A DNA stretch of 64,000 nucleotides from Pseudomonas brassicacearum subsp. brassicacearum (lineage in GTDB: Bacteria; Pseudomonadota; Gammaproteobacteria; Pseudomonadales; Pseudomonadaceae). Numbering within the stretch: position 1 is the stretch's first letter; each line of letters begins with the position of its first letter. Shown here piece after piece: positions 34,345-43,003 of this stretch. The DNA lies in NCBI RefSeq assembly GCF_008801605.1, contig NZ_VZPJ01000008.1, positions 1 to 64,000 on the forward strand, in the 5' to 3' direction. A program made the position numbers and the translations under genes. The notes under the pieces are model-generated. The model was not told the DNA's origin and did no database searches. It saw only the letters and a program-made list of their open reading frames with translations.

Positions 34345-34388
34345 GAAAAAACGCCGGTCATGGCTTTAACCATGACCGGCGTTTTGTT
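34345..34388. terminator. Bidirectional rho-independent terminator
   Basis: AAAACGCCGGTCATGG-CTTTAA-CCATGACCGGCGTTTT has perfect 16-base arms with A- and T-rich ends, so it ends both the SDR transcript and the convergent HAD-phosphatase transcript. Confidence 0.92.
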
Positions 34389-34404
34389 GTGTAGCGCGAT
34401 GGGG

Positions 34405-35100
34405 TCAGGCCCACTCCAACTCCGGCAGACCGCAAAGGCTGGGCTGGAACATTTTCAAGGAGCGAATGATCCCGTCGGCGTGGGCGTACTTTTCATCCGC
34501 CATGGCCGAATCCGGAATGGCAATGGCGGTCATGCCGGCGGCTTTCGCGGCAGTCACCCCGAACGGCGAATCCTCGAACACCAGGCAGTCGCGCGGCTCG
34601 ACACCCAGGCGCCGGGCAGCAGTGAGGAAGATATCCGGCGCCGGTTTCGCCGCGCCGACCTCAGGGTCATCCGCCGTCACGATGAAGTCGAACAGTGCGA
34701 ACCATTCCCGGTGCAAGGTGGTTTTCAGTGCGAACGTGGGGCTCGACGAACTGGTGCCCACCGCAATCGGAACGTTGTGGGCCTTCAAATGCCGCACCAG
34801 TTCCTCGGCGCCGGGCATCCCCAGGGCATGAGGAAAACGCTCGCGCATCAAGGGCTCGCGGATGACCAGGAACTCTTCGGGGGTGATCGGCAATTCCAGC
34901 GCCTGAACGACGTAATTGGCCAGGTCCGTGGCCCCGCGCCCGATGATGTTCTGTTTGACGCTCCAATCGAACGTGCGCCCGTAGCGCTCGGCGATGATGG
35001 ACGTGACCTCGGTGTAGATCCCCTCGGTGTCCAGCAACAGCCCATCCATGTCGAAAATCACAGCCTTGATCGGGCCAAACTCTTTCAGGGGTGCATTCAT
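34405..35100 (-). CDS. HAD-superfamily phosphatase (beta-phosphoglucomutase-like subfamily)
   Basis: A 231-residue HAD hydrolase. Motif I is IFDMDGLLLDTEG (nucleophile and acid/base Asp), motif II VGTSSSSP, motif III AAKPAPDIF (Lys), and motif IV VFEDSPFGVTAAKAAG. The cap lies after motif I, as in beta-phosphoglucomutase and pseudouridine-5'-phosphatase relatives, so sugar or nucleotide phosphates are likely substrates. A shared terminator lies between it and the convergent SDR gene. Confidence 0.88.
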   Translation of the reverse strand: MNAPLKEFGPIKAVIFDMDGLLLDTEGIYTEVTSIIAERYGRTFDWSVKQNIIGRGATDLANYVVQALELPITPEEFLVIREPLMRERFPHALGMPGAEELVRHLKAHNVPIAVGTSSSSPTFALKTTLHREWFALFDFIVTADDPEVGAAKPAPDIFLTAARRLGVEPRDCLVFEDSPFGVTAAKAAGMTAIAIPDSAMADEKYAHADGIIRSLKMFQPSLCGLPELEWA

Positions 35101-35272
35101 CGCATCTGATCCGTTATCAACACAACATTCCAGGGATGGCTCAGGTGCGGCCAGGGCAGCGTGTTCGCCTTAAAGGATTCAGCAGGATAACGAAGGGGGC
35201 TTGGAACCGGCAATGGGAAATCTATGGACGGGGTCCGTGACGAGGGAGCTTGTTCCCGCTGGGTTGCGCTCT

Positions 35273-35369
35273 GTAGGAGCTGCCGGAGGCTGCGATCTTT
35301 TGATCTTTCGCTCAGGACTCAATTGACAGGGGAAAGATCGCAGCCTCGTTGCACTCGACAGCTCCTACG
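35273..35369. repeat. REP-type inverted repeat (family B)
   Basis: GTAGGAGCTGCCGGAGGCTG...GATCTTTTGATCTTTCGCTC is mirrored by GAAAGATCGCAGCCTCGTTG...CAGCTCCTAC. It fills most of the 35101-35436 stretch, which holds no gene. Confidence 0.88.
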
Positions 35370-35436
35370 GTGCAACCGAGCGGGAGCAAGCGCCCTCGTC
35401 ACAAAAGCAGATCGATGCCGGATGATGGTGGGACGG

Positions 35437-35799
35437 CTATTGGCCCGAGCTGCCAGAGCCCGAACCACTGGCACCACTGTCGCTGGTACCGGTTCCTCCG
35501 TTGGTCCCACCGCCGGCGTCGGCACCGCCCATCGTGCTGCCTCCACTCATCGAACCGCTCCCGGTGCCGGGACTGGTGCTACTGCCGTTGGCATCGCCGC
35601 CGTTGCCGCCGCTCACGGAGCCCGGGGGCAAGGCGTTACCGTTGGCACCGGAGTTGGAGCCGGCCTCCATTTCTGAGGAGGGGGGCATCCCGCCCTTGTC
35701 CACGGGGGGCGTGCCGCCCGAAGATTCTGCCAAGGCAGCCAGTGAACTGAGCGAAAGAATCCCGGCGAGTGTCAGCGCTGTCATGTTGGACTTCATCAT
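35437..35799 (-). CDS. Secreted Gly/Ser-rich low-complexity protein
   Basis: A 120-residue protein with a signal peptide (MMKSNMTALTLAGILSLSSL, cleavage after ALA) and a mature region built almost wholly of Gly, Ser, Asn, Thr and Pro (for example GGSTMGGADAGGGTNGG). The start at 35799 has AAGGAG seven bases upstream; an in-frame ATG at 35817 is further out. No domain is recognisable. It is probably disordered in the periplasm or outside the cell. Its low-complexity DNA may be prone to slippage. Confidence 0.7.
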   Translation of the reverse strand: MMKSNMTALTLAGILSLSSLAALAESSGGTPPVDKGGMPPSSEMEAGSNSGANGNALPPGSVSGGNGGDANGSSTSPGTGSGSMSGGSTMGGADAGGGTNGGTGTSDSGASGSGSGSSGQ

Positions 35800-35886
35800 G
35801 GTGAGTCTCCTTTTCAAGATCCTTACCTGATGTGTGGCACGCGTGGCGGGACGATGGTGCCGCTGAATCGACAGACGGACCTGCGA

Positions 35887-36183
35887 TCAGCTCGGCTTGC
35901 CGGAGGCATCGTCACCGGCGATGTCCGGGTCATCCGGGGTCGCTTCGACATCCTCATCGTCGCTGGGTACCTGCTCGACGCCCGCATCGTCATCGGGTGG
36001 ACGCTGGTCGCGGCTCAGGGAGTTGGTGGGCGAAGGCAGCGGGTATTCCGGGGTTTCATCTTCCTCGATCAAGGGAACCTGGGCGTCATCCATCAGGGAA
36101 CCGGGGTCTTCATTGCCCGGGTCATTGACCACAGGTGCGCCCGAGGAGTCTTGTTCTTCCTGGCCTTGCGTTTGCGGCGTCAT
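35887..36183 (-). CDS. Acidic, Pro-rich, probably disordered small protein
   Basis: A 98-residue protein rich in Asp, Glu, Pro, Ser and Gly (for example RDQRPPDDDAGVEQVPSDDE). No signal peptide, membrane segment or known domain. The start at 36183 is supported by GAGGTG eight bases upstream; a longer version to 36237 lacks support. It lies in the same direction as the Gly/Ser-rich gene, 87 bases before it. The function is unknown; small acidic proteins of this kind are common in pseudomonads. Confidence 0.65.
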   Translation of the reverse strand: MTPQTQGQEEQDSSGAPVVNDPGNEDPGSLMDDAQVPLIEEDETPEYPLPSPTNSLSRDQRPPDDDAGVEQVPSDDEDVEATPDDPDIAGDDASGKPS

Positions 36184-36515
36184 GGTACACCTCGCAATTG
36201 TTGATGGATGTATGAGTTCGAAGCGGGGGGATGGCAATCGTTCCGGAGATTTTGATTTGCCGTTTTTTTGGGGGGGTCAGGTTGGAGTGTATATCCGTTT
36301 TTTTGGTAACGGCGACTTATGGTTCCGCCCTGACGGCGGCTCACGTTTGAAAAGCCCGGAAGCCGGCCCAGTCAAAAGTAAGCAAAACGCTTTTATGCCC
36401 ACCACTCGGCACCTCGCTTAGGCTCGATGTGCCTGAACACAAGCATTGCTCCGTGGGCCACCGTGTGGCGGCCTGATAGCCGACCTGGTTCTCCCGGTCA
36501 TACACCCATCACATC

Positions 36516-36674
36516 TGTGGGAGCAAAGCTTGCTCGCGATGGCGGTGGCTCAGTCACATGGATGTTGGGTTTGCTGGCCTCATCGCGAGCAAGCTTTGCT
36601 CCCACAGGTGATCTCGGGTGTTCATGAGTTCTATGTTCACTGCGGCCCAATGTGGGAGCAAGCTTGCTCGCGAT
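36516..36674. repeat. REP cluster: one pair plus one single unit
   Basis: 36516-36606 is a pair (TGTGGGAGCAAAGCTTGCTC ... GAGCAAGCTTTGCTCCCACA), and 36651-36674 is a lone TGTGGGAGCAAGCTTGCTCG unit. Apart from these and a terminator at its right end, 36184-36838 holds no convincing gene. Its left part is plain intergenic sequence. Confidence 0.88.
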
Positions 36675-36743
36675 GGCGGTGGTGCGGTTGCATAGCGGCT
36701 GGAGCTGTCTGTTGCGCTTGCTTTGGGCATCAAAAGAAGCAAA

Positions 36744-36786
36744 AAAAAACGGCGCTTCCCATTTCTGAAAGAAGCGCCGTTTTTTC
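36744..36786. terminator. Bidirectional rho-independent terminator
   Basis: AAAACGGCGCTTC...GAAGCGCCGTTTT has long perfect arms around CCATTTCTGAAA, with an A-run on one side and a T-run on the other. It ends the glycine-zipper gene transcript (minus strand). Confidence 0.88.
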
Positions 36787-36838
36787 CAGATGAACAGCAT
36801 CACAGCACAAGGCCGGGTCTATTCATCCAAGCATCCGC

Positions 36839-37249
36839 TTAACGATGCTTTCTCTTGTGCTTGTACTTCTTGCCACTGGAGTGACGGTCGTTGTCATTGG
36901 ACAGATTGCTGCCCAACGCGCCACCCGCCGCGCCGCCGATGCCTGCGCCGATGGTGGAGCCGGTCGAGCCGCCCAGACGGTTACCGACAACCGAACCACC
37001 GGCCGACCCCAAGCCACCGCCAATGGCCGCTTCGGTGCGGCTGCCCTTGCGAGCGCCTACGGCACTGCCGGCTGCGCCGCCAACGCCCGCGCCAATCGCG
37101 GCGCCGGTGCTGCCGCCCATCTGCTGGCCGACCACGTTGCCCAATACACCGCCCAGACCACCGCCGACCGCGGCGGTACCGTCGCCGGCAGCCATCGCGC
37201 CCTGGGCAACCACCAACCCCAGTACCAAGGTGGACAAAGTCAAACGCAT
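36839..37249 (-). CDS. Glycine-zipper-rich exported protein
   Basis: A 136-residue protein with a signal peptide (MRLTLSTLVLGLVVAQGAMA) followed by four GxxxG-rich repeats, such as GGLGGVLGNVVGQQMGGSTG, GAAIGAGVGGAAGSAVGAR, GGGLGSAGGSVVGNRLGG and GSTIGAGIGGAAGGALG, and a basic tail (KKYKHKRKHR). Glycine zippers usually make membrane-spanning helices that pack tightly. The protein probably inserts into or spans the envelope; function unknown. It ends near a strong bidirectional terminator. Confidence 0.78.
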   Translation of the reverse strand: MRLTLSTLVLGLVVAQGAMAAGDGTAAVGGGLGGVLGNVVGQQMGGSTGAAIGAGVGGAAGSAVGARKGSRTEAAIGGGLGSAGGSVVGNRLGGSTGSTIGAGIGGAAGGALGSNLSNDNDRHSSGKKYKHKRKHR

Positions 37250-37376
37250 GATAGAAACCTCAAAAATGCCGCATCGGGGAGAAATGGCCGGTGCGCGCGG
37301 GCGCGAGTTTACGCCAGACAGCGTCAGCCATGATGGTTGGACAACAAAACGGGGGTTTATTTTATGACAGGCAAAA

Positions 37377-37398
37377 AAAAGCCCGCTGGGGAAACGGG
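37377..37398 (-). terminator. Leftward terminator hairpin GCCCGTTT...CGGGC with T-run
   Basis: Read on the minus strand GCCCGTTTCCCCAGCGGGC is followed by eight T residues. It lies beyond 37505, a REP-type element, and could stop read-through toward the glycine-zipper gene. No gene starts nearby, so 37250-37504 is otherwise empty. Confidence 0.65.
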
Positions 37399-37504
37399 CA
37401 GGTACTGCTTTCTAACGGATGAGCTGAGAGTACGTACCTGCTTGTGAAAGAAACGTGAAAGTAAATGCCAGTTGAGAAAAGATGAAAAATATTTATGTAG
37501 AGAG

Positions 37505-37564
37505 GCCCCAGAAGCGGAACGCGGAGCGTCCCTGGCGACGTTCCCACGCAGGAGCATGGGAATG
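37505..37564. repeat. GTTCCCACGC-type repeat (family C)
   Basis: CCCAGAAGCGGAACGCGGAG followed by CGTCCCTGGCGACGTTCCCA and CGCAGGAGCATGGGAA. Nearly the same 55 bases recur at 40930-40984, which carries a second inverted half. It is a Pseudomonas intergenic repeat. Confidence 0.8.
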
Positions 37565-37576
37565 AAAAAAACGATC

Positions 37577-37601
37577 AAAAAAAAGGGCTGCTATGCAGCC
37601 C
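37577..37601 (-). terminator. Rho-independent terminator of the 61-residue gene
   Basis: On the minus strand GGGCTGC-ATA-GCAGCCC is followed by eight T residues. It starts 33 bases after the small gene at 37635-37820, which is read in the same direction. Confidence 0.88.
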
Positions 37602-37634
37602 GGCGGGAGCAAGCTCCCCTACCACGATCCGCCG

Positions 37635-37820
37635 TCACTTTCTGACCGGGACCCTGGGCAAGAACTTGGCCTTCTCCCCTCGCTGCACTTTGGCCACCTT
37701 CGTCCTGATGGACTTGATCGGCTCGTCACCGAAGTCCGCATGATAGGCCGACTGGCCACACTGCAACCCTTCATTGATCGGATACGCGGCAGTGTTCTCC
37801 TCGCTATACGGTGCTCCCAT
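37635..37820 (-). CDS. Small basic hypothetical protein (61 residues)
   Basis: A 61-residue cytosolic-looking protein, neutral at the start and basic at the end (KVQRGEKAKFLPRVPVRK), with one cysteine. Its ATG is preceded by GGGGAAAGG and a strong rho-independent terminator follows on the same strand, which together make it a real unit despite its size. It lies 155 bases after the sensor kinase gene in the same direction. No family is recognised. Confidence 0.65.
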   Translation of the reverse strand: MGAPYSEENTAAYPINEGLQCGQSAYHADFGDEPIKSIRTKVAKVQRGEKAKFLPRVPVRK

Positions 37821-37975
37821 TGCCTTTCCCCTTCATCGAGGCCCATACCGGCAACAACCGGTTGCCTGACAATATCGACCTTCACGACAATGAGACTAGT
37901 CGGTCATCAACAGACTGTTGATTCAACAAAGCCCTTGGCCGACGAATGGAACTCACTGTTTCAAAAAGGAAACAC

Positions 37976-40165
37976 TCATTCAGCCCCCAATATAGTCCGG
38001 TTTAGAACCCGGGAAACCTGATCCGCAGAATAGGGCTTGGACAAGAATTCAAAGCCCTCATGGCCGCTGTGGGCCAACTCTTCGCTGTAACCAGAGGTCA
38101 GCACCACAGGCAAATCCGGGCGCCGCTGGCGCAGTTCCCTGGCCAGGGCAATGCCGCTGATCCCCGGCATCACCACATCAGAAAATACCGCGTCGAATGC
38201 CATCGCATCCGGACCGACCATTTCCAGCGCTTCTTCGGCGTTGGTCGCCCAGGCAGTTTCGTAGCCTAGGTCCTGAAGGATCTGGTTGGCAAAACGCCCC
38301 ACCTCCAGGTTGTCTTCCACGATCAACACCCGACACTTGCCCTTTTCCGGCAGCAGGTGGGTGAGTTCTTCCTTGACCGGCTCGTGGTTTTTCTCGGGCG
38401 CCACTTCTGGAAGGTACAAGGTGAACACCGTGCCCTCGCCCACCACGGTCGAAACATCGACGTTGCCACCGGACTGCTTGGCAAAGCCAAACACCTGGGA
38501 CAAGCCCAGCCCCGTGCCCTTGCCCACTTCCTTGGTGGTGAAGAAGGGTTCGAAGATGTGCTCGAGCACTGGCGAGTCAATACCGGTACCGGTGTCCGCC
38601 AAGGCAATGGCAGCAAAGGATTGCCCGGCCCCGGCATGACCACGGATCGGCGGCATGCCACCGCCGCAACTGAGCCGAAGCCACAGCGTACCCTGGCCAT
38701 TCATGGCATCCCGGGCATTGAGGGCCATGTTGATCAGCGCGGTCTCGAACTGGCTCAGATCCGCCCGGATGTAACAGGGCCGATCGCACAACTCGACATG
38801 GACCTGGATCCGCGCCCCGGTGACGGTTTGCAGCATGTCCCCCAGGCTCTGCACTTGCTTGCCCACATCGATGACTTGCGGCTTCAACGGCTGGCGTCGG
38901 GCAAACGCGAGCAACTGGCTGGTCAACTTGGAGGCGCGCTCCACGGTTTCGGACACCGCAGTCATGTAGCGCTGCCGACGCTCCTCGGACAGGCTGGGCA
39001 TGCGCAGGAAGTCGACCGAAGAACGAATGATGGTCAGCAGGTTGTTGAAGTCATGGGCCACGCCGCCGGTGAGCTGGCCGATGGCTTCGAGCTTTTGCGA
39101 TTGGCGCAGCGCCGCTTCGGTCTGTTTCAAGCGCGTGGTGCGCTCCTCGACCCGCTCTTCCAGCGTCGCGTTCAATTCGGCCAGGGCCGCCAGGCCTTCG
39201 CGCACGGCAGCGTCGGCACGGGCACGCTCGATGTGGGCCCAGGATCGCTCTGTGACTTCCATCAACAGCGCCAGGTCGTTGGATGACCAGACTCGCGGCG
39301 TTTTATCGTGGATCGCCATCAGCGCGGTCAATCGCCCGCCCTTGATCAACGGCACGCAGATGGTGGCCGCGATGCCAATGGCCTGGAACGTCGCCGCTTC
39401 CTCCGGCGCCAGCTCCTTGAGGTTATCGTTGATCACCAGCGGCTTGCCAGTTCGCAGGTTAGTGACCGCCAGTCGGCCAAAATCCGCCAGTCGATAATGC
39501 CCAAGGATATGCGGCGACCCCACCCTGGCCCAATCACCACGAATGGTGAAGCCGTCCTCGTCCTCATCCATGTCCGCGTAGGCACAGTTGGACAGGTTCA
39601 GGTGCGCCGCCAGGATCCGTGTGGTGGCTGCCATGATGCTCTGCGGGTCGGTGGCGTTTGCCACGGCATTGCCGATGGCATCCAGCACGGCCAGGCGCTG
39701 GGTCATGAACACCGTGGACGTGGTCTCGGTGACCGTATCCAGCATGCCCACGACCTTGCCGAACTGGTCACGGATGGGGCTGTAGCAGAAGGTGAAATAA
39801 GCCTGCTCAGGACCGCCGCCGCGCTCGATGACCAGGGGGAAGTTCTCTATAAAGGTCGCTTGCCCATCGAAGGCGCCCTGCACGATCGGCCCGATATCGC
39901 TCCAGACCTCCTGCCAAACCTCATTGAACGGCCGCCCCAACGCCTCGGGCTTGCTGCCGAGGATCGGCAGGAACGCATCGTTGTACAACGTAATCAGGTC
40001 CGGCCCCCATACGATGGCCTGGGGAAAATGCGAGGCGAGGCTCAGCGCCACGGTGGTCTTCAATACATCGGGCCACTGGGCAGGCGGCCCGAGCGGCGTG
40101 TCCTCCCAAGGATGGCGGCGAACCCGCTCAGCCATTTCTCCATAGCTCTGGAGCCAATCTGTCAT
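37976..40165 (-). CDS. Hybrid sensor histidine kinase (PAS-GAF-HisKA-HATPase-receiver)
   Basis: A 729-residue soluble sensor with no membrane segment. A PAS-like domain (about 30-170, PIVQGAFDGQATFIENFPLVIERGG...YFTFCYSPI) leads to a GAF domain (190-340) and a coiled coil with EERVEERTTRLKQTEAALRQ. HisKA follows, with the phospho-acceptor His in GGVAHDFNNLLTI, then the ATPase domain (NMALNARDAMNG, DTGTGI, KGTGLGLS). It ends in a receiver whose acceptor Asp is in FDAVFSDVVMPG. No partner regulator is adjacent, so the kinase probably works with a separate phosphorelay protein. The start at 40165 has AAGGAT; longer extensions to 40369 are not supported. Confidence 0.88.
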   Translation of the reverse strand: MTDWLQSYGEMAERVRRHPWEDTPLGPPAQWPDVLKTTVALSLASHFPQAIVWGPDLITLYNDAFLPILGSKPEALGRPFNEVWQEVWSDIGPIVQGAFDGQATFIENFPLVIERGGGPEQAYFTFCYSPIRDQFGKVVGMLDTVTETTSTVFMTQRLAVLDAIGNAVANATDPQSIMAATTRILAAHLNLSNCAYADMDEDEDGFTIRGDWARVGSPHILGHYRLADFGRLAVTNLRTGKPLVINDNLKELAPEEAATFQAIGIAATICVPLIKGGRLTALMAIHDKTPRVWSSNDLALLMEVTERSWAHIERARADAAVREGLAALAELNATLEERVEERTTRLKQTEAALRQSQKLEAIGQLTGGVAHDFNNLLTIIRSSVDFLRMPSLSEERRQRYMTAVSETVERASKLTSQLLAFARRQPLKPQVIDVGKQVQSLGDMLQTVTGARIQVHVELCDRPCYIRADLSQFETALINMALNARDAMNGQGTLWLRLSCGGGMPPIRGHAGAGQSFAAIALADTGTGIDSPVLEHIFEPFFTTKEVGKGTGLGLSQVFGFAKQSGGNVDVSTVVGEGTVFTLYLPEVAPEKNHEPVKEELTHLLPEKGKCRVLIVEDNLEVGRFANQILQDLGYETAWATNAEEALEMVGPDAMAFDAVFSDVVMPGISGIALARELRQRRPDLPVVLTSGYSEELAHSGHEGFEFLSKPYSADQVSRVLNRTILGAE

Positions 40166-40447
40166 TGCGTTCGATCCTTCTGAGCCGCCAATACCAACGA
40201 GGGGAAAAGCTTGTGACCCCAAGCAGGGCCGTATTATCCCGCGCTGAATGGGAATGCGCGATTGGATTGTGGGACGCGTCGGGGGGCAAATGGGGGATGA
40301 AAGGCGAACATGGGGGGTGGGGCTACAGAAAGGTCCTACATATCGTTGGGAATTGGCCTGCCTATCCATCTATTGCGTCGTTTTTGTGGGGGCGTCTGTC
40401 TATAGTTTTGCCGTCGCCCAGATGGCGACCGGGTTTGGCGACCCGCA

Positions 40448-40756
40448 GTGGGCAAAAACTATCCAGTGGTGCTTACTTATGAATCAATACATGGGCCTTA
40501 CCAGCAACGCCGTCGCCCCCCCCTCTACGTCGATACCACCGCCCCGCTGCACATCCTGCTCGACTCAGCAGCCTACCAAATCCGTGCCGCCACCCAATTC
40601 CTGGAGAATTTGGCGATGCGCGATGAACAGACCATCGACCCCGCGACCTTGCAAGATCTGGCGCAGCTTTGCTGCATCCCACTGCGTGATGGGTGTGATG
40701 TGATGGATGTGATTGCGCGACGATTGGATGCTGCACCGGCAGGTTCCACTCTATAA
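40448..40756 (+). CDS. Small hypothetical protein, GTG start uncertain
   Basis: A 102-residue frame whose later part reads like protein: helical segments LHILLDSAAYQIRAATQFLENLAM and TLQDLAQLCCIPLRDGCDVMDVIARRLD. It resembles the small DUF3077/DUF6124-type proteins seen in Pseudomonas, but I cannot confirm this. The start is uncertain: the first codon is GTG and other GTG codons follow at 40466 and 40469. No clear ribosome-binding site is seen. It overlaps no other gene, and 40166-40447 ahead of it is empty. Confidence 0.45.
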   Translation: MGKNYPVVLTYESIHGPYQQRRRPPLYVDTTAPLHILLDSAAYQIRAATQFLENLAMRDEQTIDPATLQDLAQLCCIPLRDGCDVMDVIARRLDAAPAGSTL

Positions 40757-40875
40757 GCCTGCCAGCCAAATAAGCCTGCAAGCCGACAACCTGTGGCGAG
40801 GAGTCCCCGCCACGTCTTCGACGCTGCGCTGTCGCGCAGGGAACTAGAGCGACGTCCACGAGGTATCTATTTTTG

Positions 40876-40988
40876 ATCGTTCCCACGCTCTGCGTGGGAA
40901 TGCATCCCGTGACGCTCTGCGTCACTTTCCAGAAGCGGAACGCGGAGCGTCCCTGGCGACATTCCCACGCAGGAGCGTGGGAACGATC
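40876..40988. repeat. GTTCCCACGC repeat (family C), full inverted pair
   Basis: CGTTCCCACGCTCTGCGTGG on the left is mirrored by CCACGCAGGAGCGTGGGAAC on the right. The inner segment AGAAGCGGAACGCGGAGCGT matches the copy at 37505-37564. The following 41030-41090 contains a partial REP of family B (GCACTCGACAGCTCCTACAG). The rest of 40757-41170 is without a gene. Confidence 0.85.
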
Positions 40989-41170
40989 GATATGTATTTT
41001 CAGCCTTAAAAATCACATGGTTGCAATTTGTTCCACGAGAGCTTGCTCCCGCTTGAACGGCGTTGCACTCGACAGCTCCTACAGAGCCCCTGACTCATCA
41101 AGGGCTGGTGGTCCCACTTTGGTTTGCATACTAGCCTTCCAAAGGTCCGCACAAGGAAGTCGAAAAAACC

Positions 41171-41848
41171 ATGCCTGACCACAAACAACTCCACCAAGAC
41201 GGCTACGCCCTGCTCCGTCAAGCAATCCCGACCGAGTGGCTGGCCGACCTTCGTGCCGTGTTCGATGCAGGTGTACGTCCGTCAGACCAATGGCCAGTGC
41301 CCCGCGGCATGGACTGGCGCTATTCGATGTTGGACGATGATTCGAAGATTCAGGCCGTATGTCGTCTACCCCAGCTACTGGCGGTGGCAGGTGAGTTGAT
41401 CGGCGAGCGATTCTTTCTCTCCCAAGTGGAAGGACGCGAGCCCCTGGCGGGTAACGGCCACCAACAACTGCACCGCGACTTGTCAGCCCAGCGGCCAGGC
41501 GACATCGCCATCGCCCTGGCTTTTTTCGACGATTACGGCCCCGAGAACGGCGCGACACGGATCGTCCCCGGCAGCCATCGACCTGAGCCGGGCGCCCCAC
41601 CCTTCGACTTCAATGACGAGTCACGCGCCGTACAGCTTTCAGGCTCTGCCGGTGACATCCTGGTGTTCGATGTCGACCTGGTACACGCGGGCAGCCTGAA
41701 CGTGATCGGCGCACGCCGTCGTTCCATTCTGATCAGCTATTTCTCTGAGTCGCTCTACGCGTCACACCTGGAAACCGTGGCGCTGCGCAATATTCGTATG
41801 GACACCAGCGACCGATTCGCCCCCTCGGAGTTTGCTTTCGGGGGCTAG
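41171..41848 (+). CDS. Phytanoyl-CoA-dioxygenase-family oxygenase (PhyH)
   Basis: A 225-residue Fe(II)/2-oxoglutarate-dependent oxygenase. The metal-binding HxD appears in QQLHRDLSAQ, and the distal His in DVDLVHAGSLNVIGARRRSI, where Arg binds 2-oxoglutarate; VPGSHRPEPGA is the conserved loop. Such enzymes hydroxylate small metabolites or natural products. The gene is single, with a repeat cluster upstream and a secreted hydrolase downstream. The substrate is unknown. Confidence 0.85.
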   Translation: MPDHKQLHQDGYALLRQAIPTEWLADLRAVFDAGVRPSDQWPVPRGMDWRYSMLDDDSKIQAVCRLPQLLAVAGELIGERFFLSQVEGREPLAGNGHQQLHRDLSAQRPGDIAIALAFFDDYGPENGATRIVPGSHRPEPGAPPFDFNDESRAVQLSGSAGDILVFDVDLVHAGSLNVIGARRRSILISYFSESLYASHLETVALRNIRMDTSDRFAPSEFAFGG

Positions 41849-41947
41849 GTTTTTAGTCGATAAAAGTTATGCGCAGCGGTTCGAATCTGAGCTTTAATGC
41901 CCGTGCTTATCGACCCCATCATTCGTCTAATCAAGGAAGAAACGACA

Positions 41948-43003
41948 TTGAAAACAGCTTTCGGCGCCCTGTTGTTGGCTTGCCTGACGACCATCGCATT
42001 TGCTGACGAAAACCCCATCGGTTTCCAATCTTCCACCCTGGATCCGCACAATGGCCGCGCACTGGAGATGGTCGTTTGGTACCCCAGCGCAACCACCGAA
42101 ACCGCGCAACTGATCGCCGATAACGCGGTGTTTGTCGGCGCCTCTGCCGTGCGTAACGCGCCGCCCACTGCCGGCGAACACCCATTGGTGGTGCTCTCCC
42201 ACGGATACCGGGGTAACTGGAGCAACCAGATCTGGCTGGCCAGTGCCTTGGCCCAGAAGGGTTACATCGTCGCCGCCATCAACCACCCCGGCAGCACCAC
42301 CCATGACCGCAGCCCGCAAGCAGCGGCGCAGTTATGGCAGCGGCCCGTCGATCTGCGTCGGGTCATTGATGCGGTCACGACTCAACCTGAAAAATTTGGC
42401 CGGGTCGCCAATGGACGAATTGCAGCCGTGGGCCATTCACTCGGCGGCTGGACCGCCCTGGAAATCGCCGGCGCTCGCTTCGACCCAGAGCGCTTCGCCC
42501 AAGACTGCAAAGCCCATTCGCAGTTATCCAGTTGCACCGTTTACGAACAGATGAATCCCGCCAGCACCGCTGAATCAAAGGCCGAACTGGCCGCCGATTG
42601 GCGTGATAAACGCATCACTGCGGTGGTGACATTGGACCTGGGCCTTTCACGGGGCCTGACCGATAAAAGCTTGGTCACGCTGCCTGTCCCCGCCCTGGTG
42701 ATCGCGGCCGGTGTACCGTCGCGAGAGCTTCCCGCCGAGTTGGAATCTGCCAACCTGGCCAAGCGCCTGCCCTCGGCGACAAGCCGCTATGTCGAGATCA
42801 AAGACGCAAGCCATTTCAGCTTCATGTCGATGTGCAAACCTGGTGCGCAGAAGATCCTCGAAGAGCACGTGCCGGGAGATGGCATTATTTGTCAGGATGG
42901 GGATGGCGGCCGTGCTCGTGGGGTGATTCAGCAGCAGGTTGTATCGCTGATCGCGGCGTTTCTGGCGCAATCACCTGGAGAGCTTGATAAGAAGGCTAGA
43001 TGA
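41948..43003 (+). CDS. Secreted alpha/beta hydrolase (dienelactone hydrolase/PAF-acetylhydrolase-like)
   Basis: A 351-residue hydrolase with TTG start at 41948, chosen because AAGGAAG lies 10 bases upstream and the frame then opens with a signal peptide (LKTAFGALLLACLTTIAFA). The nucleophile elbow is VGHSLGG (about residue 165 of the mature protein), with HP-rich GTYRG...NHPGSTTHDRSPQ ahead and a His in DASHFSFMSMC near the end. This matches the PAF-acetylhydrolase-like secreted family. It is convergent with the Lrp regulator and overlaps it by eight bases. Confidence 0.8.
   Translation: MKTAFGALLLACLTTIAFADENPIGFQSSTLDPHNGRALEMVVWYPSATTETAQLIADNAVFVGASAVRNAPPTAGEHPLVVLSHGYRGNWSNQIWLASALAQKGYIVAAINHPGSTTHDRSPQAAAQLWQRPVDLRRVIDAVTTQPEKFGRVANGRIAAVGHSLGGWTALEIAGARFDPERFAQDCKAHSQLSSCTVYEQMNPASTAESKAELAADWRDKRITAVVTLDLGLSRGLTDKSLVTLPVPALVIAAGVPSRELPAELESANLAKRLPSATSRYVEIKDASHFSFMSMCKPGAQKILEEHVPGDGIICQDGDGGRARGVIQQQVVSLIAAFLAQSPGELDKKAR

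Noticed and set aside
40248..40703. Upstream frame overlapping the small gene at 40448
   Set aside because: Irregular composition and no protein-like segments; the 40448 frame reads better.
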